This document shows, piece after piece, positions 15,783 to 24,925 of a DNA stretch of 64,000 nucleotides. The notes beneath the pieces were generated by a model, which saw only the letters and a list, made by a program, of their open reading frames with translations, was not told the origin of the DNA and did not search any database. This DNA is from UBA2211 sp035404185 (GTDB lineage Bacteria > Patescibacteriota > Minisyncoccia > Minisyncoccales > Minisyncoccaceae), in assembly GCA_965230985.1 (NCBI GenBank), contig OZ246399.1, forward strand, positions 124,001 through 188,000, read 5' to 3'. Position 1 is the stretch's first letter, and the number at the start of each line of letters is the position of its first letter. A program made the translations under genes and the position numbers.

Positions 15783-17246
15783 ATGGTCAATAAACAAATT
15801 ATAGACTATGTTCAAAGATCGCTTGAGGGAGGATATTCGGTCGAGCAAATAAACTCGGCTCTTGCTATGCAGGGGTGGAACCAAACTGAAATAAACGAGG
15901 CGTTATTGAAGGCTCAAGAAATTATACAGCAGAAATCAATCAAGCTAGTCGTACCACCTGCTCCACCGAAAAATTCTGAATGGAACATTGAATTAAAAAG
16001 TTTATCAGCCTCACAGATTTTACTGTATCTCGGTGGACTAATTGTTGTTCTTGCAGGGACAATTTATATCGGTATTAATTGGTCGCAATGGGGTTCGATG
16101 GCGCGTATTTTTGCAATTCTCCTTCCAATATTAATTTGTTATGGAGTTGGCTCGCCTATGTTCTTTAGTAATGAACACAAGAAACAAAGTATTGTATTTT
16201 TGGTTGTTGGTTCATTGCTTTTCCCTTTCTTTCTGTCAATTATCTTTAAAGAATTGGAAATATTCCCCAAACCATTTAGCAATAACTTCAATCTAACTAT
16301 TTCATTTTTGTCTTTTATTTTATATCTTGTTTCCAGTTTTATTTTCCGTTTTCCCATCTGGGCCTTTCTTTATCAGGCCGCAGGTCTTTTTGTTTATTAT
16401 TTCTTCCTCGGACTCATTGGTATTGAAAACTTTTTTGAAAAACCCGCAATAGCTTGGCTATTTCTTATTCCCGGAACAGTATACTTATTACTAAGTTTAT
16501 TTTATGATAAAAATGAAAGAAAAGATGAAGGAAATTATTCTTATACCATTGGGGCTTCAGTTCTCGTTCTTTCTTTCATTAGACTATTTGGAGAAACATT
16601 TTCTTATAACAAGGAACATCTAGCTTATCTGCTCTTCTTCTTCGGAGTGGCATATTTTCTCCTTGGTATTTTTTATGAAAAAATCAATTTCAAAAAATAT
16701 TGCGAAGCCCCGTATTTTATTGGAGCAGGAATTGTTTTCTTCTCACTTTTCCGACTCGCTATTAATGGTACTCTATTAAAAGATTTTACTGGAAATATGA
16801 CAATTAACGATCATAATATTATAGGTTGGTCAAATATTGTTGTCGGTTTAATTTATCTTGTGTTTGCATATATTGTTGAAAAGTTAAAAAACATTCAACT
16901 TGAAGAGGCACCGAAATATAAAGAATTCTTTAATCTCGTGGGGCCGTTTTTCGTTCTTGGTGCGATATTTTATCTTGGGCTTGATGGCAAAAAACCAATT
17001 TACGAAACTTTGCTTTTATTGTCTAGCTTAGGATTTATCTTTGGAAGTATTCCAAAACTTGCACGACAATATCTTCTCGTTGGGACATTGTTCTTAATAA
17101 TTTACATTTTTTCAATCGGTGGAGAATATTTCCAAAACGAAGTTGGCTGGCCAATCACACTCTTTGTTGCTGGTCTTGCTTCAATGGGAATCAGTATTGT
17201 GATGGAGAAAGTTAGACGAAAATATTTTACAGTTGCAAAGGTTTAG
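15783..17246 (+). CDS. Polytopic membrane protein (DUF2157-like)
   Basis: A 487-residue protein. An N-terminal helical hairpin (residues 4-45) has a pattern common in CPR proteins (YVQRSLEGGYSVEQINSAL...GWNQTEINEAL). A short Pro-rich linker is followed by a membrane domain of about 11-13 hydrophobic helices. The start of that domain (LYLGGLIVVLAGTIYIGINWSQWGSMARI) resembles DUF2157-type proteins. No catalytic or transport motif is recognised. It stands alone between a tRNA and recG. Function unknown; the fold call is moderate. Confidence 0.6.
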   Translation: MVNKQIIDYVQRSLEGGYSVEQINSALAMQGWNQTEINEALLKAQEIIQQKSIKLVVPPAPPKNSEWNIELKSLSASQILLYLGGLIVVLAGTIYIGINWSQWGSMARIFAILLPILICYGVGSPMFFSNEHKKQSIVFLVVGSLLFPFFLSIIFKELEIFPKPFSNNFNLTISFLSFILYLVSSFIFRFPIWAFLYQAAGLFVYYFFLGLIGIENFFEKPAIAWLFLIPGTVYLLLSLFYDKNERKDEGNYSYTIGASVLVLSFIRLFGETFSYNKEHLAYLLFFFGVAYFLLGIFYEKINFKKYCEAPYFIGAGIVFFSLFRLAINGTLLKDFTGNMTINDHNIIGWSNIVVGLIYLVFAYIVEKLKNIQLEEAPKYKEFFNLVGPFFVLGAIFYLGLDGKKPIYETLLLLSSLGFIFGSIPKLARQYLLVGTLFLIIYIFSIGGEYFQNEVGWPITLFVAGLASMGISIVMEKVRRKYFTVAKV

Positions 17247-17433
17247 TGGTGCATCATTTTCGGTAATAATAAATTCGGTGACGGAAAGCAAAGAGGAATA
17301 AGAATTCATTCCTTCTTTAACCACTTTTCCTTTTGCCCATGCGATCGTTTAGAATCATATATGCCACATTTCATGCGCCAACCGTTCATTTTTTATTAAA
17401 AATGTTTAAGCATATAATTGAATAATCCCGTAT
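17247..17433 (+). promoter_or_regulatory. Intergenic region with candidate recG -10
   Basis: This 187-bp stretch holds no convincing gene. TATAAT at 17413-17418, about 16 bases before the recG ATG, is a good -10, but the matching -35 is only a T-run. TAGAAT at 17350-17355 is a second possibility. Confidence 0.35.
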
Positions 17434-19536
17434 ATGAATTTCTCAACCAAAATAGAAGAAATTCCTCGCGTCGGAACAGTTTACGGCAAAAGACTTAAAG
17501 CCATGGGCATTAAAACTTTGGCTGATTTAATTTACTATTTTCCGCGAGAATACAAAGACTTCTCTAAGATATCTAAGATAAAAGATATTAAGATAAATGA
17601 AAAAGCTTGCGTCCAAGGAAAAATCATTTCTCTTGAGCAAAACAAAACTTGGGTTAAAAGAATGATTATCACAACTGCTTTAATTCAAGATGATACTGGA
17701 GCAATAGAAGCTGTCTGGTTTAACCAGCCATATATAGGAAAAATATTAAAGGTTGGAGATGAAATTATTCTAGCCGGGAAACTTTCTTTTCAAAATAGAA
17801 CTATCCAGCTCTCCTCCCCTATTTATGAAAAAATATCTTTAAAAGAAACTGTTCATTTGGGAAGAATAATGTCTGTTTATATTGAATCGCAAAATGTTTC
17901 TTCAAAATATTTAAGATATATTCTTAAACCAATTATTGAAAATATTAAAAACAAAGTTCCTGAAACTTTGCCTGAAGAAATATTAAAAAAATACGAACTT
18001 CTTCCATTAAAAAAAGCCTTAGAGCAAATTCATTTTCCTGATTCTCTTGAGCTAGCAAAAAAAGCTGAGGAAAGGTTTTCTTTTGAACAAATATTCTTCA
18101 TTTCTCTTTTTAATTTAAGAAAAAAGTTAGAAATAAAAAAGGAAGAATCTCAAGCAATTCCAATAAATAAAGAACTAATAGAAAGAGTTAAAGCCTCTCT
18201 TCCTTTTGAACTAACTAAGGCCCAAAAGAAAACCCTGAATGAAATATTGAAAGATATGGAAAATCCAAACCCAATGAATAGATTGTTGCAGGGAGATGTT
18301 GGCTCAGGAAAAACTGCCGTTGCTGCTTTAGCTTCAATCAATGCCGTCAAAGCAAAAACTCAAGTTGTTTTAATGGCTCCAACCGAGATACTAGTGAAAC
18401 AACACTTTAAAACTTTTTTCCAAATGCTTAAAAATTTTAATTTAAACGTTGGATTGCTAACTGGAAAAGAAGATAAATATTATTCAAAAAAGCTCCACTC
18501 TGATACTATTGAAATATCGAGAAATAAACTATTAGAAAAAGTTGAAAATGGAGATATTGATATTTTGATTGGAACTCAAGCTTTAATTGTTAGCAGCAAA
18601 AAGAAAAAAGAAGAACAAAAGGTAAAATTCAAAAATTTGGGATTAGTAATTGTTGACGAACAGCACCGTTTTGGAGTCAAACAAAGAGCGGCTCTTTCTA
18701 AAAAATACGATAACAAAATTCCCCACTTACTTTCTATGACCGCTACCCCCATTCCCCGAACTCTAGCGTTGACTGTTTGGGGAGATTTAGATTTATCAAT
18801 TATCGATGAAATGCCTAAAAATAGAAAAAAAATTATTACTGAAATTGTTTCTGAAAAACAAAGAATTAAAAAATACGAATTTATTAAAAAAGAAATATCT
18901 AAAGGAGGACAAGTTTTTGTTGTCTGTCCAAGAATAGAATCAGAAAAAGAGGAAGAGGAAATCAAAACCGTTAAAAAAGAATATAATTATCTTTCTCGTG
19001 ATGTTTTTCCTGAATCTAAATTAGCCATGCTTCACGGAAAAATGACTAGTAAAGAAAAGGATAAAACAATGAAAGACTTCAGAAGTAAAAAATATGATAT
19101 TCTTGTTTCTACTTCGGTAATAGAAGTAGGAATTGATATTCCTAATGCTACCGTCATGATGATTGAAGGCAGCGATAGATTTGGCTTAGCTCAATTACAT
19201 CAATTCAGGGGTCGAGTCGGAAGAGGAAATCAACAATCATATTGCTTACTTTTTACTGATTCGAAAAGTAAAAAAACAAGAGAAAGATTAGAAGCAATGA
19301 TTAAATATGATAACGGATTTAAACTTTCAGAAATGGATCTAAAATTAAGAGGTCCTGGAGACTTTTTTGGCGTAAGACAATGGGGACTGCCTGACTTCGC
19401 TATGTCCGCTCTGAAGGACCTAAACAGCATAAAGAGAGCGAGAGAAGCAGCGGAAGAAGCATTTCCTCAAATAGAAAAAAACCCTCTCTTAAAAAGAAGG
19501 TTAGAGGCTTTTGAGGAAAAGGTTCATTTGGAATAA
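17434..19536 (+). CDS. recG: ATP-dependent DNA helicase RecG
   Basis: A 700-residue RecG. The N-terminal wedge region begins IEEIPRVGTVYGKRLKAMGI, with an OB-fold at about residues 55-135. The SF2 core has Walker A LLQGDVGSGKTAVA, DEQH Walker B, MTATPIPRTLALT (motif III), and VSTSVIEVGIDIPNATVM and QFRGRVGRG (motifs V and VI). RecG regresses stalled forks and branch-migrates Holliday junctions. It has a normal length and full motif set. Convergent with the toxin-antitoxin genes; the 41-bp gap between them has no clear terminator. Confidence 0.97.
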   Translation: MNFSTKIEEIPRVGTVYGKRLKAMGIKTLADLIYYFPREYKDFSKISKIKDIKINEKACVQGKIISLEQNKTWVKRMIITTALIQDDTGAIEAVWFNQPYIGKILKVGDEIILAGKLSFQNRTIQLSSPIYEKISLKETVHLGRIMSVYIESQNVSSKYLRYILKPIIENIKNKVPETLPEEILKKYELLPLKKALEQIHFPDSLELAKKAEERFSFEQIFFISLFNLRKKLEIKKEESQAIPINKELIERVKASLPFELTKAQKKTLNEILKDMENPNPMNRLLQGDVGSGKTAVAALASINAVKAKTQVVLMAPTEILVKQHFKTFFQMLKNFNLNVGLLTGKEDKYYSKKLHSDTIEISRNKLLEKVENGDIDILIGTQALIVSSKKKKEEQKVKFKNLGLVIVDEQHRFGVKQRAALSKKYDNKIPHLLSMTATPIPRTLALTVWGDLDLSIIDEMPKNRKKIITEIVSEKQRIKKYEFIKKEISKGGQVFVVCPRIESEKEEEEIKTVKKEYNYLSRDVFPESKLAMLHGKMTSKEKDKTMKDFRSKKYDILVSTSVIEVGIDIPNATVMMIEGSDRFGLAQLHQFRGRVGRGNQQSYCLLFTDSKSKKTRERLEAMIKYDNGFKLSEMDLKLRGPGDFFGVRQWGLPDFAMSALKDLNSIKRAREAAEEAFPQIEKNPLLKRRLEAFEEKVHLE

Positions 19537-19577
19537 AATAAAAAGCCAAGACATTTAGCTCTCTTCTTGTATTATCG

Positions 19578-19850
19578 TTAAAAAAGTTCTGAGTGTGAAC
19601 CAATTCTTAATAATAAAATAGTTATTTCTGATTTTTCTATTTTATAGATAAGGAGGATGTTCGGCTTTATATGACACTCGAAACAATCTTTAAATTCTCC
19701 AGTCAAGCGATGATTAGCATTTTTAGGTGATAATTCTTCTCCCTTAATTAAGCTGTCTAAAACTTTCTCCAATTCAACAAGGACAGCTTTATTGTGTTTA
19801 TAAAGTTTTAGATCTTTCTTGAATCGACTGGAATATTTTAAAATAAACAT
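19578..19850 (-). CDS. YafQ-family mRNA interferase toxin
   Basis: A 90-residue RelE/ParE-superfamily toxin closest to YafQ: YSSRFKKDLKLYKHN at the start, NHRLTGEFKDCFECHIKPNILLIYKI in the middle and a C-terminal LLLRIGSHSELF. The His residues in NHRLTG, ECHI and GSHSELF match the YafQ active-site pattern. It would cleave mRNA on the ribosome when free of antitoxin. Its ATG lies 3 bp after the antitoxin stop, the normal antitoxin-first order. Confidence 0.9.
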   Translation of the reverse strand: MFILKYSSRFKKDLKLYKHNKAVLVELEKVLDSLIKGEELSPKNANHRLTGEFKDCFECHIKPNILLIYKIEKSEITILLLRIGSHSELF

Positions 19851-19853
19851 AAA

Positions 19854-20138
19854 TCAATCTTCTAGTGCATCATTGATAAGATCTAAACCTTTATTAAAAG
19901 ATTTATTACTATTTTTTGCACTCGCAATCGATTCACGCAAAACTTCAGCGTTTCGTAAAGTAAATCCGTTCTCCCCTCTTAATTCGCAAGGAAAAGTTTT
20001 CGCGTTTATTACTTGGTGGAAAAAAATCTTAATAGCTGAACTCATATCCATACCTAGGCTATCTAAAATCTTTTTGGCCTCATTTTTAGTCTTAGAATCA
20101 ATGCGAACTTGAATCTGTTCGTTATTTTTAATAATCAT
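19854..20138 (-). CDS. RelB/DinJ-family antitoxin
   Basis: A 94-residue protein. The N-terminal ribbon-helix-helix (QIQVRIDSKTKNEAKKILDSLGMDMSSAIKIFFHQVI) is the DinJ/RelB DNA-binding and dimerisation domain; the acidic C-terminus wraps the toxin. It should neutralise the neighbouring YafQ and repress the shared promoter. The promoter puts the transcript start about 2 bases before the ATG, so translation is probably leaderless. Confidence 0.9.
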   Translation of the reverse strand: MIIKNNEQIQVRIDSKTKNEAKKILDSLGMDMSSAIKIFFHQVINAKTFPCELRGENGFTLRNAEVLRESIASAKNSNKSFNKGLDLINDALED

Positions 20139-20146
20139 ATAATTAT

Positions 20147-20175
20147 ATTGTATTGCATTTTTAATTAATTGTCAA
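20147..20175 (-). promoter_or_regulatory. Promoter of the toxin-antitoxin operon
   Basis: TTGACA (20170-20175), 17-bp spacer, TACAAT (20147-20152). The -35 lies just past the stop codon of the glycosyltransferase gene (20180). Confidence 0.8.
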
Positions 20176-20179
20176 TACG

Positions 20180-21739
20180 TTATTTTCTTACTTTTGGTGT
20201 TACCCAGAATCCCATATACCTACCAAACAGCCAATGCATCTGAGCATGTAGGGCTGGCAATGCACTAAAAAATATCATCACGAAAGGTATTAAAATCCAT
20301 TCTAAAGCCATTAAAATATACTTAAAGCGTCCATAATTGACTGGTTTGGGCGGAAGCAATAACATACTTACCCAAATACTAATAATCAAACTCGACATAG
20401 TTATAGTTAAAATCACACTAGTAATTTTGGGTAAATTATACGACACCAACGATTGAGCAAATTCATTTCCTCCTAAATACAACGGCAACCATCCTAAAGC
20501 AAATATTAAAATTGAGGAAATCGCCCAAGAAACATGTCCTTCAACCAACTCAAACCCCATTTCAAACTTTTTCCTAAAAGAAATCTTTTTATCTTTCAAA
20601 GAAGCGAAAATAAAGAAAGGAACCTCCCCCACACCATAAGCCCATCTCTTTTGCTGTTTATAAACATTCTTTAATGTTTTTAAAAATGTTTCGGCGCAAT
20701 TGGCATCCATAGAAATAGGATAATACATTGGTTGAACCTTATAATCTCCATCGTATTCAAAAAAACATTGCCAAAATATTCTTGAATCATCAGACACAAC
20801 ATTTTTTTGTTTAAAGCCAACATCATTTAAAGCCTTGAAGGGCATCGAATGAGAAGAAAAAGTAATTAACTTTTCTGGTCTCTCTTGATTCATGGTGTGC
20901 CAAAAAGTTGAGGAAAAAGAAAATACCCTAGATAGCGGAGGAGATTGCCAAACATTATTTAAATATAGTGGAATTGGCTGATAGCTAGTTCTTAGTGGTT
21001 TATCAACCGTTAAATAATAATAAGTTAAACAACTAAAATATTTAGGGTAAACACAAGCATCAATATCAAAAGAAGAAACAATAATATTTTCGTAAGGAAT
21101 GCTCAATGGATCAATAATCAACTCTTTAGCTTTTTGCGTTGCCCAAGCATCGTTTGCTCCATGACCCGCCAATTCTCCAGCTAAACCCATGGGGTGACAA
21201 GTGATTAACAATTTATAAAAAATATCACCATATTTTTCTCTTATCTTTGAAGCAATCTCTCTAGCATTATCTTTATCCGCCTCTTCGCAAGCTAAAACGA
21301 TTATAATTCTTTCTTTTGGATAGTCTGTATTTAAAAGACATTTAAAAGTAGATTCAACGATTTCAAACGACTCTTGATACATTGGTAAAACTACTAAATG
21401 ATAAATATTTTTCCATGATGAAATATTGATTCCATTCTTAGGAATTCCCAATAATTCGAGCTTTTTGATCCAATCTTCTTCTTCATTCTTTTTCATTTGA
21501 GAATATCCAGCCTTTAAATAGAAAGCAAAATAGATAGTTCTTAAAAGCCAGTAAATGTCAAAAAGAATGATAAAAAAAGCTACCAATACGGGAAGCTTGT
21601 AAGAAAGTAAAACCGACAAAAATAATAATGAAAGGCTTAAAAGTCCGGTGAACATTTCCAAGAAACGATACAAACTTCTCTCCTTCTTATCTTTCAAGTC
21701 TGCCGCTCTTCCTATTTTTAGATAGTATTTTTCTTCCAT
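20180..21739 (-). CDS. Family 2 glycosyltransferase, membrane-bound
   Basis: A 519-residue protein with two N-terminal membrane helices (about residues 25-75), a cytoplasmic GT2 catalytic domain and three or four C-terminal helices. The nucleotide-binding start is YHLVVLPMYQES; a DxD-like site is in SSFDIDACVYPKYF; and QQKRWAYGVGE is the Q/RxxRW-type acceptor motif of processive GT2 enzymes. It probably makes or extends a cell-surface polysaccharide. A longer frame reads back through tRNA-Glu; the ATG at 21739 starts 2 bases after the tRNA discriminator, so tRNA 3' processing may define the mRNA end. Confidence 0.85.
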   Translation of the reverse strand: MEEKYYLKIGRAADLKDKKERSLYRFLEMFTGLLSLSLLFLSVLLSYKLPVLVAFFIILFDIYWLLRTIYFAFYLKAGYSQMKKNEEEDWIKKLELLGIPKNGINISSWKNIYHLVVLPMYQESFEIVESTFKCLLNTDYPKERIIIVLACEEADKDNAREIASKIREKYGDIFYKLLITCHPMGLAGELAGHGANDAWATQKAKELIIDPLSIPYENIIVSSFDIDACVYPKYFSCLTYYYLTVDKPLRTSYQPIPLYLNNVWQSPPLSRVFSFSSTFWHTMNQERPEKLITFSSHSMPFKALNDVGFKQKNVVSDDSRIFWQCFFEYDGDYKVQPMYYPISMDANCAETFLKTLKNVYKQQKRWAYGVGEVPFFIFASLKDKKISFRKKFEMGFELVEGHVSWAISSILIFALGWLPLYLGGNEFAQSLVSYNLPKITSVILTITMSSLIISIWVSMLLLPPKPVNYGRFKYILMALEWILIPFVMIFFSALPALHAQMHWLFGRYMGFWVTPKVRK

Positions 21740-21741
21740 TG

Positions 21742-21813
21742 TGACCCTACAGGGAATCGAACCCTGATTACCAGATTGAAAATCTGGTGTCCTAACCGTT
21801 AGACGATAGGGCC
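21742..21813 (-). tRNA. tRNA-Glu (anticodon TTC)
   Basis: Acceptor GGCCCTA/TAGGGTC, D-arm TCGTCTAACGGTTAGGA, anticodon loop TTTTCAA, T-arm CAGGGTTCGATTCCCTG. CCA is not encoded. The next gene's ATG begins 2 bases downstream. Confidence 0.95.
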
Positions 21814-21825
21814 AAAGATAGATTA

Positions 21826-21854
21826 TATATATCAAAAAGAAGACAAAAAGACAA
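21826..21854 (-). promoter_or_regulatory. Promoter of tRNA-Glu and the glycosyltransferase
   Basis: TTGTCT (21849-21854), 17-bp spacer, TATATA (21826-21831), 12 bases before the tRNA. Confidence 0.55.
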
Positions 21855-21864
21855 GCTTCTGGAT

Positions 21865-23574
21865 TTAAAATTTGATAACCTCTCCAGGGTTAATAATTCC
21901 TGTTTCTTTAGATTCTTTTTTCTCTTCAATTTTCTCTTTTTTCGCTTCTTTTATCACCTCTCGCAATCCTTGAATATCAATCTTCTTTCTTGGCTTATTC
22001 ATGTCAACTGGTTCTGATTTGACTGTTCTCTCTACCCTTTTTTCTTTCTTAGTTGGAATAAATTCCTTAGCGGTTTCCTCAAGACTTATAAATGGTAACT
22101 TTTCGAAATTACTCTTTGGTTTTTCTTCATGAGTATTGCTAGTACCATTTTTTCCCAAACAAGATTTACAATATACTGGACGTTTTCCATCTGGCTTAAA
22201 GGGAACCTTAACTTTCTTTCCACATTTCCCGCACTCAGCATCAAACAATTCCGAAGTAGAGGTTCTATTAGTTATTTTAACTTCCATTTTTGGCATGTTC
22301 TCTACACCAGCATATTTAGAAATTTTCTCCTCAACTATTTTTCTATCTGTTCCATATTTATTTCTTGAAAATTCTATAATCTCTTTTTCAAAATCATAAT
22401 CAGAAACGGCCGGAGCAAGAGTTTCCGCAGAAAAAGGCCTAGAAGTTAATCCATCTATCATTAATTTAACATAGATGTTTTGCTTAGGAAGATTTACTAA
22501 ATCGTGAGTATAAAATTCGGGAGAAAATTCTTTTTCTAAAAATTCTCCATCTTCAGCTCCAACCCTAAATGTAATCATCGTTCCTACGTTTCCAAAAACA
22601 GCATCTCTAACCTTTTCTTCCATTTGATTAATATATTGGTGAGCCAAAACTAAAGATAATCTATACTTTCTGGCTTCTGACAAAATACTAGCAAAAGAAT
22701 CTGTTGAAAAGTTTTGGAATTCATCAATGTATAAAATGAAATCGTTTCTATCTTTCTCTGGAATATCTACTCTCGACATTGCAGCCAATTGAAGTTTGGT
22801 TACTAAAAGAGCTCCCAATAATCTCGAAGAATCCTCCCCTACTCTTCCCTTAGAAAGATTCATAATTAGGATTTTTTTCTCATCCATTATCTTTCTGATA
22901 TCTATTGTTGATTTTTCTTGTCCAATAATATTTCTAATTAAAGGAGAAGAAATAAATTGTCCGATTTTATTTTGAATAGCAGCCGTCGCTTCTATTTCGT
23001 ATCTCTGACTATATCGCGCAAATTCCTTAACCCAGAAAGCTTTAACCACTGAATCTTTAACATTTTCCAATATTTCATTTCTCCACTCTGGATCAGCCAA
23101 TAATCTATTAATACCCAATAAAGTTGAACCAGGAGTTTCAAGTAAGGCTAGAATAGCGTTGTTTAAAATGTATTCCATTCTCGAAGACCAAACATCAGGC
23201 CAAATTTTCTTAAAAACACCCATCATACCTCCAGCAATTAGGTGTCTGTATTCGACATCAACATCTTCCATGATATTAAAGGCTACTGGATTTTCAACAT
23301 CAGCTGGATTAAAATAAACTACATCTTTTATTCTGTCTTCAGGAACAAACTTAAGAATTTCTTCAGCTGCTTCTCCATGAGGATCAACAAATCCAACACC
23401 GTTACCATTTTTAATATCTTGAATGACCATATTTTTCAAAAGCTCGGTCTTACCCATACCGGTTTTTCCAACAACATATATATGACGCCTTCGATCGTCT
23501 GTTTTAATCCCGAATCTTTTTCTTTCTCCTCTAAAGGTCGTTTGACCAAAAAATATAATTTCTTGTTTATCCAT
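21865..23574 (-). CDS. TraD/VirD4-like DNA-translocation ATPase with C-terminal zinc ribbon
   Basis: A 569-residue soluble AAA+ ATPase of the HerA/TraD/VirD4 superfamily. Walker A is GKTGMGKT (36-43), followed by GVGFVDPHGEAAEEIL, common in TraG/TraD-like coupling proteins. Walker B is FILYIDEFQNF, followed by LSEARKYRLSLVLAHQYINQM. A C-terminal zinc ribbon (CGKC ... CKSC) and a Lys/Glu-rich tail follow. Coupling proteins move DNA across the membrane. The neighbouring membrane protein (5 bp upstream) probably supplies the membrane anchor this ATPase lacks. T4SS-pilin-like genes lie 7 kb away. Confidence 0.8.
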   Translation of the reverse strand: MDKQEIIFFGQTTFRGERKRFGIKTDDRRRHIYVVGKTGMGKTELLKNMVIQDIKNGNGVGFVDPHGEAAEEILKFVPEDRIKDVVYFNPADVENPVAFNIMEDVDVEYRHLIAGGMMGVFKKIWPDVWSSRMEYILNNAILALLETPGSTLLGINRLLADPEWRNEILENVKDSVVKAFWVKEFARYSQRYEIEATAAIQNKIGQFISSPLIRNIIGQEKSTIDIRKIMDEKKILIMNLSKGRVGEDSSRLLGALLVTKLQLAAMSRVDIPEKDRNDFILYIDEFQNFSTDSFASILSEARKYRLSLVLAHQYINQMEEKVRDAVFGNVGTMITFRVGAEDGEFLEKEFSPEFYTHDLVNLPKQNIYVKLMIDGLTSRPFSAETLAPAVSDYDFEKEIIEFSRNKYGTDRKIVEEKISKYAGVENMPKMEVKITNRTSTSELFDAECGKCGKKVKVPFKPDGKRPVYCKSCLGKNGTSNTHEEKPKSNFEKLPFISLEETAKEFIPTKKEKRVERTVKSEPVDMNKPRKKIDIQGLREVIKEAKKEKIEEKKESKETGIINPGEVIKF

Positions 23575-23578
23575 AATA

Positions 23579-24910
23579 TTATTCTATTGGTAATGTCGAA
23601 GGAGGTGCTCCTTTCTTCATTTCTACTCTCTTTAATGCCGTAGTCGGCACAGCAATACCTGGGAAATGCCAAAGAGTGGCCAATTCTTCGCTATTCAAAA
23701 AATATGTTGCTCCCTCTACGCTAAAAGGATCAAAAGCTGGATCTCTTGTTCTATAATTCTCAATTAAGTCTCTTTTTCTTAAGTACAGCCTTCTAGCAGT
23801 AAAAATGTCTGGTGACTGAATTTTAGTCGTCGTCATTCCCCACGGTTTCATATTGTTTAAATTCTGAGTTCCAAATTGAGCAAAAAAACTCACTCCAAAT
23901 CCTTTTGCTCCACTAAAGAAAACTTTTCTTTCAGCAACGTAAACATATTTAATAAAACAAAGAAAACAATTCTTTGATTTCTTTCTTTCAATCGCCGTAA
24001 CAATATCTCTTTCTCCAGCAGTTAATTTCATTTCTGGCGGTAAAACAGTTTCTTCTTTTTTTTCTTCTGTAGGTATTTCTCCGTGTATTAAAAGGTAGAA
24101 AAAATCAGCCAATAATGTTCTCTTTGCTGGTTTTTCTGACCTCTTAACTAATTTGTCGACTTCTTTTCTTGCCCTATCAAAAAGAGTTGTTTCTTTTGGA
24201 CCTCTTGGTTGAGCAAATATTTGTATCCAAATTTGTTCCCCCTTTGACATTCTCGATATCACTTCAAATAAAGAAGCTAATGGATCAATTCTTTTTTCTT
24301 CTTTATTAACATCTGGTTTTTCTTCGAAAAATTGCTCATATGTTTTAATCGGATAAACATCTGATTTTATCAATTCAAAATCTGTTCCCCACATATCCCA
24401 GTCTTGATTAGGAATATCTGCAGGAACCTGTTTGGTATAATCTGGAACCTCTACAATTTCCACCTCTGGATATTGAGCATATATAGACGACTCAATTAAT
24501 TTCCTATTGCTTGAAGGAAGCCTAATATACATATGTGGAACGCCGTCAATTCCTGCTATTTCAAAAGAAAATCCTAATATTCTTTTCCCTTCGAAATGTT
24601 CAGCTCTCCAATCTTTAGGAGGATCATAAGAACCCCAAATAGAAGTAAAAACGTTTTCCATGGCCCTTAGTGGCCTAATAATATCTTGAGGTATTCTAAT
24701 CTCTAAAACTACAGGCTTTCTTGTTTTATCGCCAAACCACCTATCGCTTATATATAAACTATAGGTAAATTTTAATTTATTAAACAAATAAAATGGAACA
24801 ACCGTCCACCAAAATTGAAATATTAAAGCCTTTAGTGCCAAAAGATAAGGAAAAATGATTTTCCAGAAAGTGGAAAATGCTTCAATTGTAAACGATATTT
24901 CTGCTGGCAT
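23579..24910 (-). CDS. Membrane partner of the TraD-like ATPase
   Basis: A 443-residue protein with two hydrophobic helices in the first 60 residues and a large soluble remainder (TRKPVVLEIRIPQDIIRPLRAME...SIWGSYDPP). It precedes the TraD-like ATPase by 4 bp, an arrangement I recall as common in CPR genomes. The soluble part has repeated alpha/beta character, with a segment near residue 225 (GEQIWIQIFAQPRG) as in proteins encoded beside VirB4/HerA ATPases. It likely anchors or regulates the ATPase. No named family is certain. Confidence 0.6.
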   Translation of the reverse strand: MPAEISFTIEAFSTFWKIIFPYLLALKALIFQFWWTVVPFYLFNKLKFTYSLYISDRWFGDKTRKPVVLEIRIPQDIIRPLRAMENVFTSIWGSYDPPKDWRAEHFEGKRILGFSFEIAGIDGVPHMYIRLPSSNRKLIESSIYAQYPEVEIVEVPDYTKQVPADIPNQDWDMWGTDFELIKSDVYPIKTYEQFFEEKPDVNKEEKRIDPLASLFEVISRMSKGEQIWIQIFAQPRGPKETTLFDRARKEVDKLVKRSEKPAKRTLLADFFYLLIHGEIPTEEKKEETVLPPEMKLTAGERDIVTAIERKKSKNCFLCFIKYVYVAERKVFFSGAKGFGVSFFAQFGTQNLNNMKPWGMTTTKIQSPDIFTARRLYLRKRDLIENYRTRDPAFDPFSVEGATYFLNSEELATLWHFPGIAVPTTALKRVEMKKGAPPSTLPIE

Positions 24911-24925
24911 TAATTAATTTTAACC

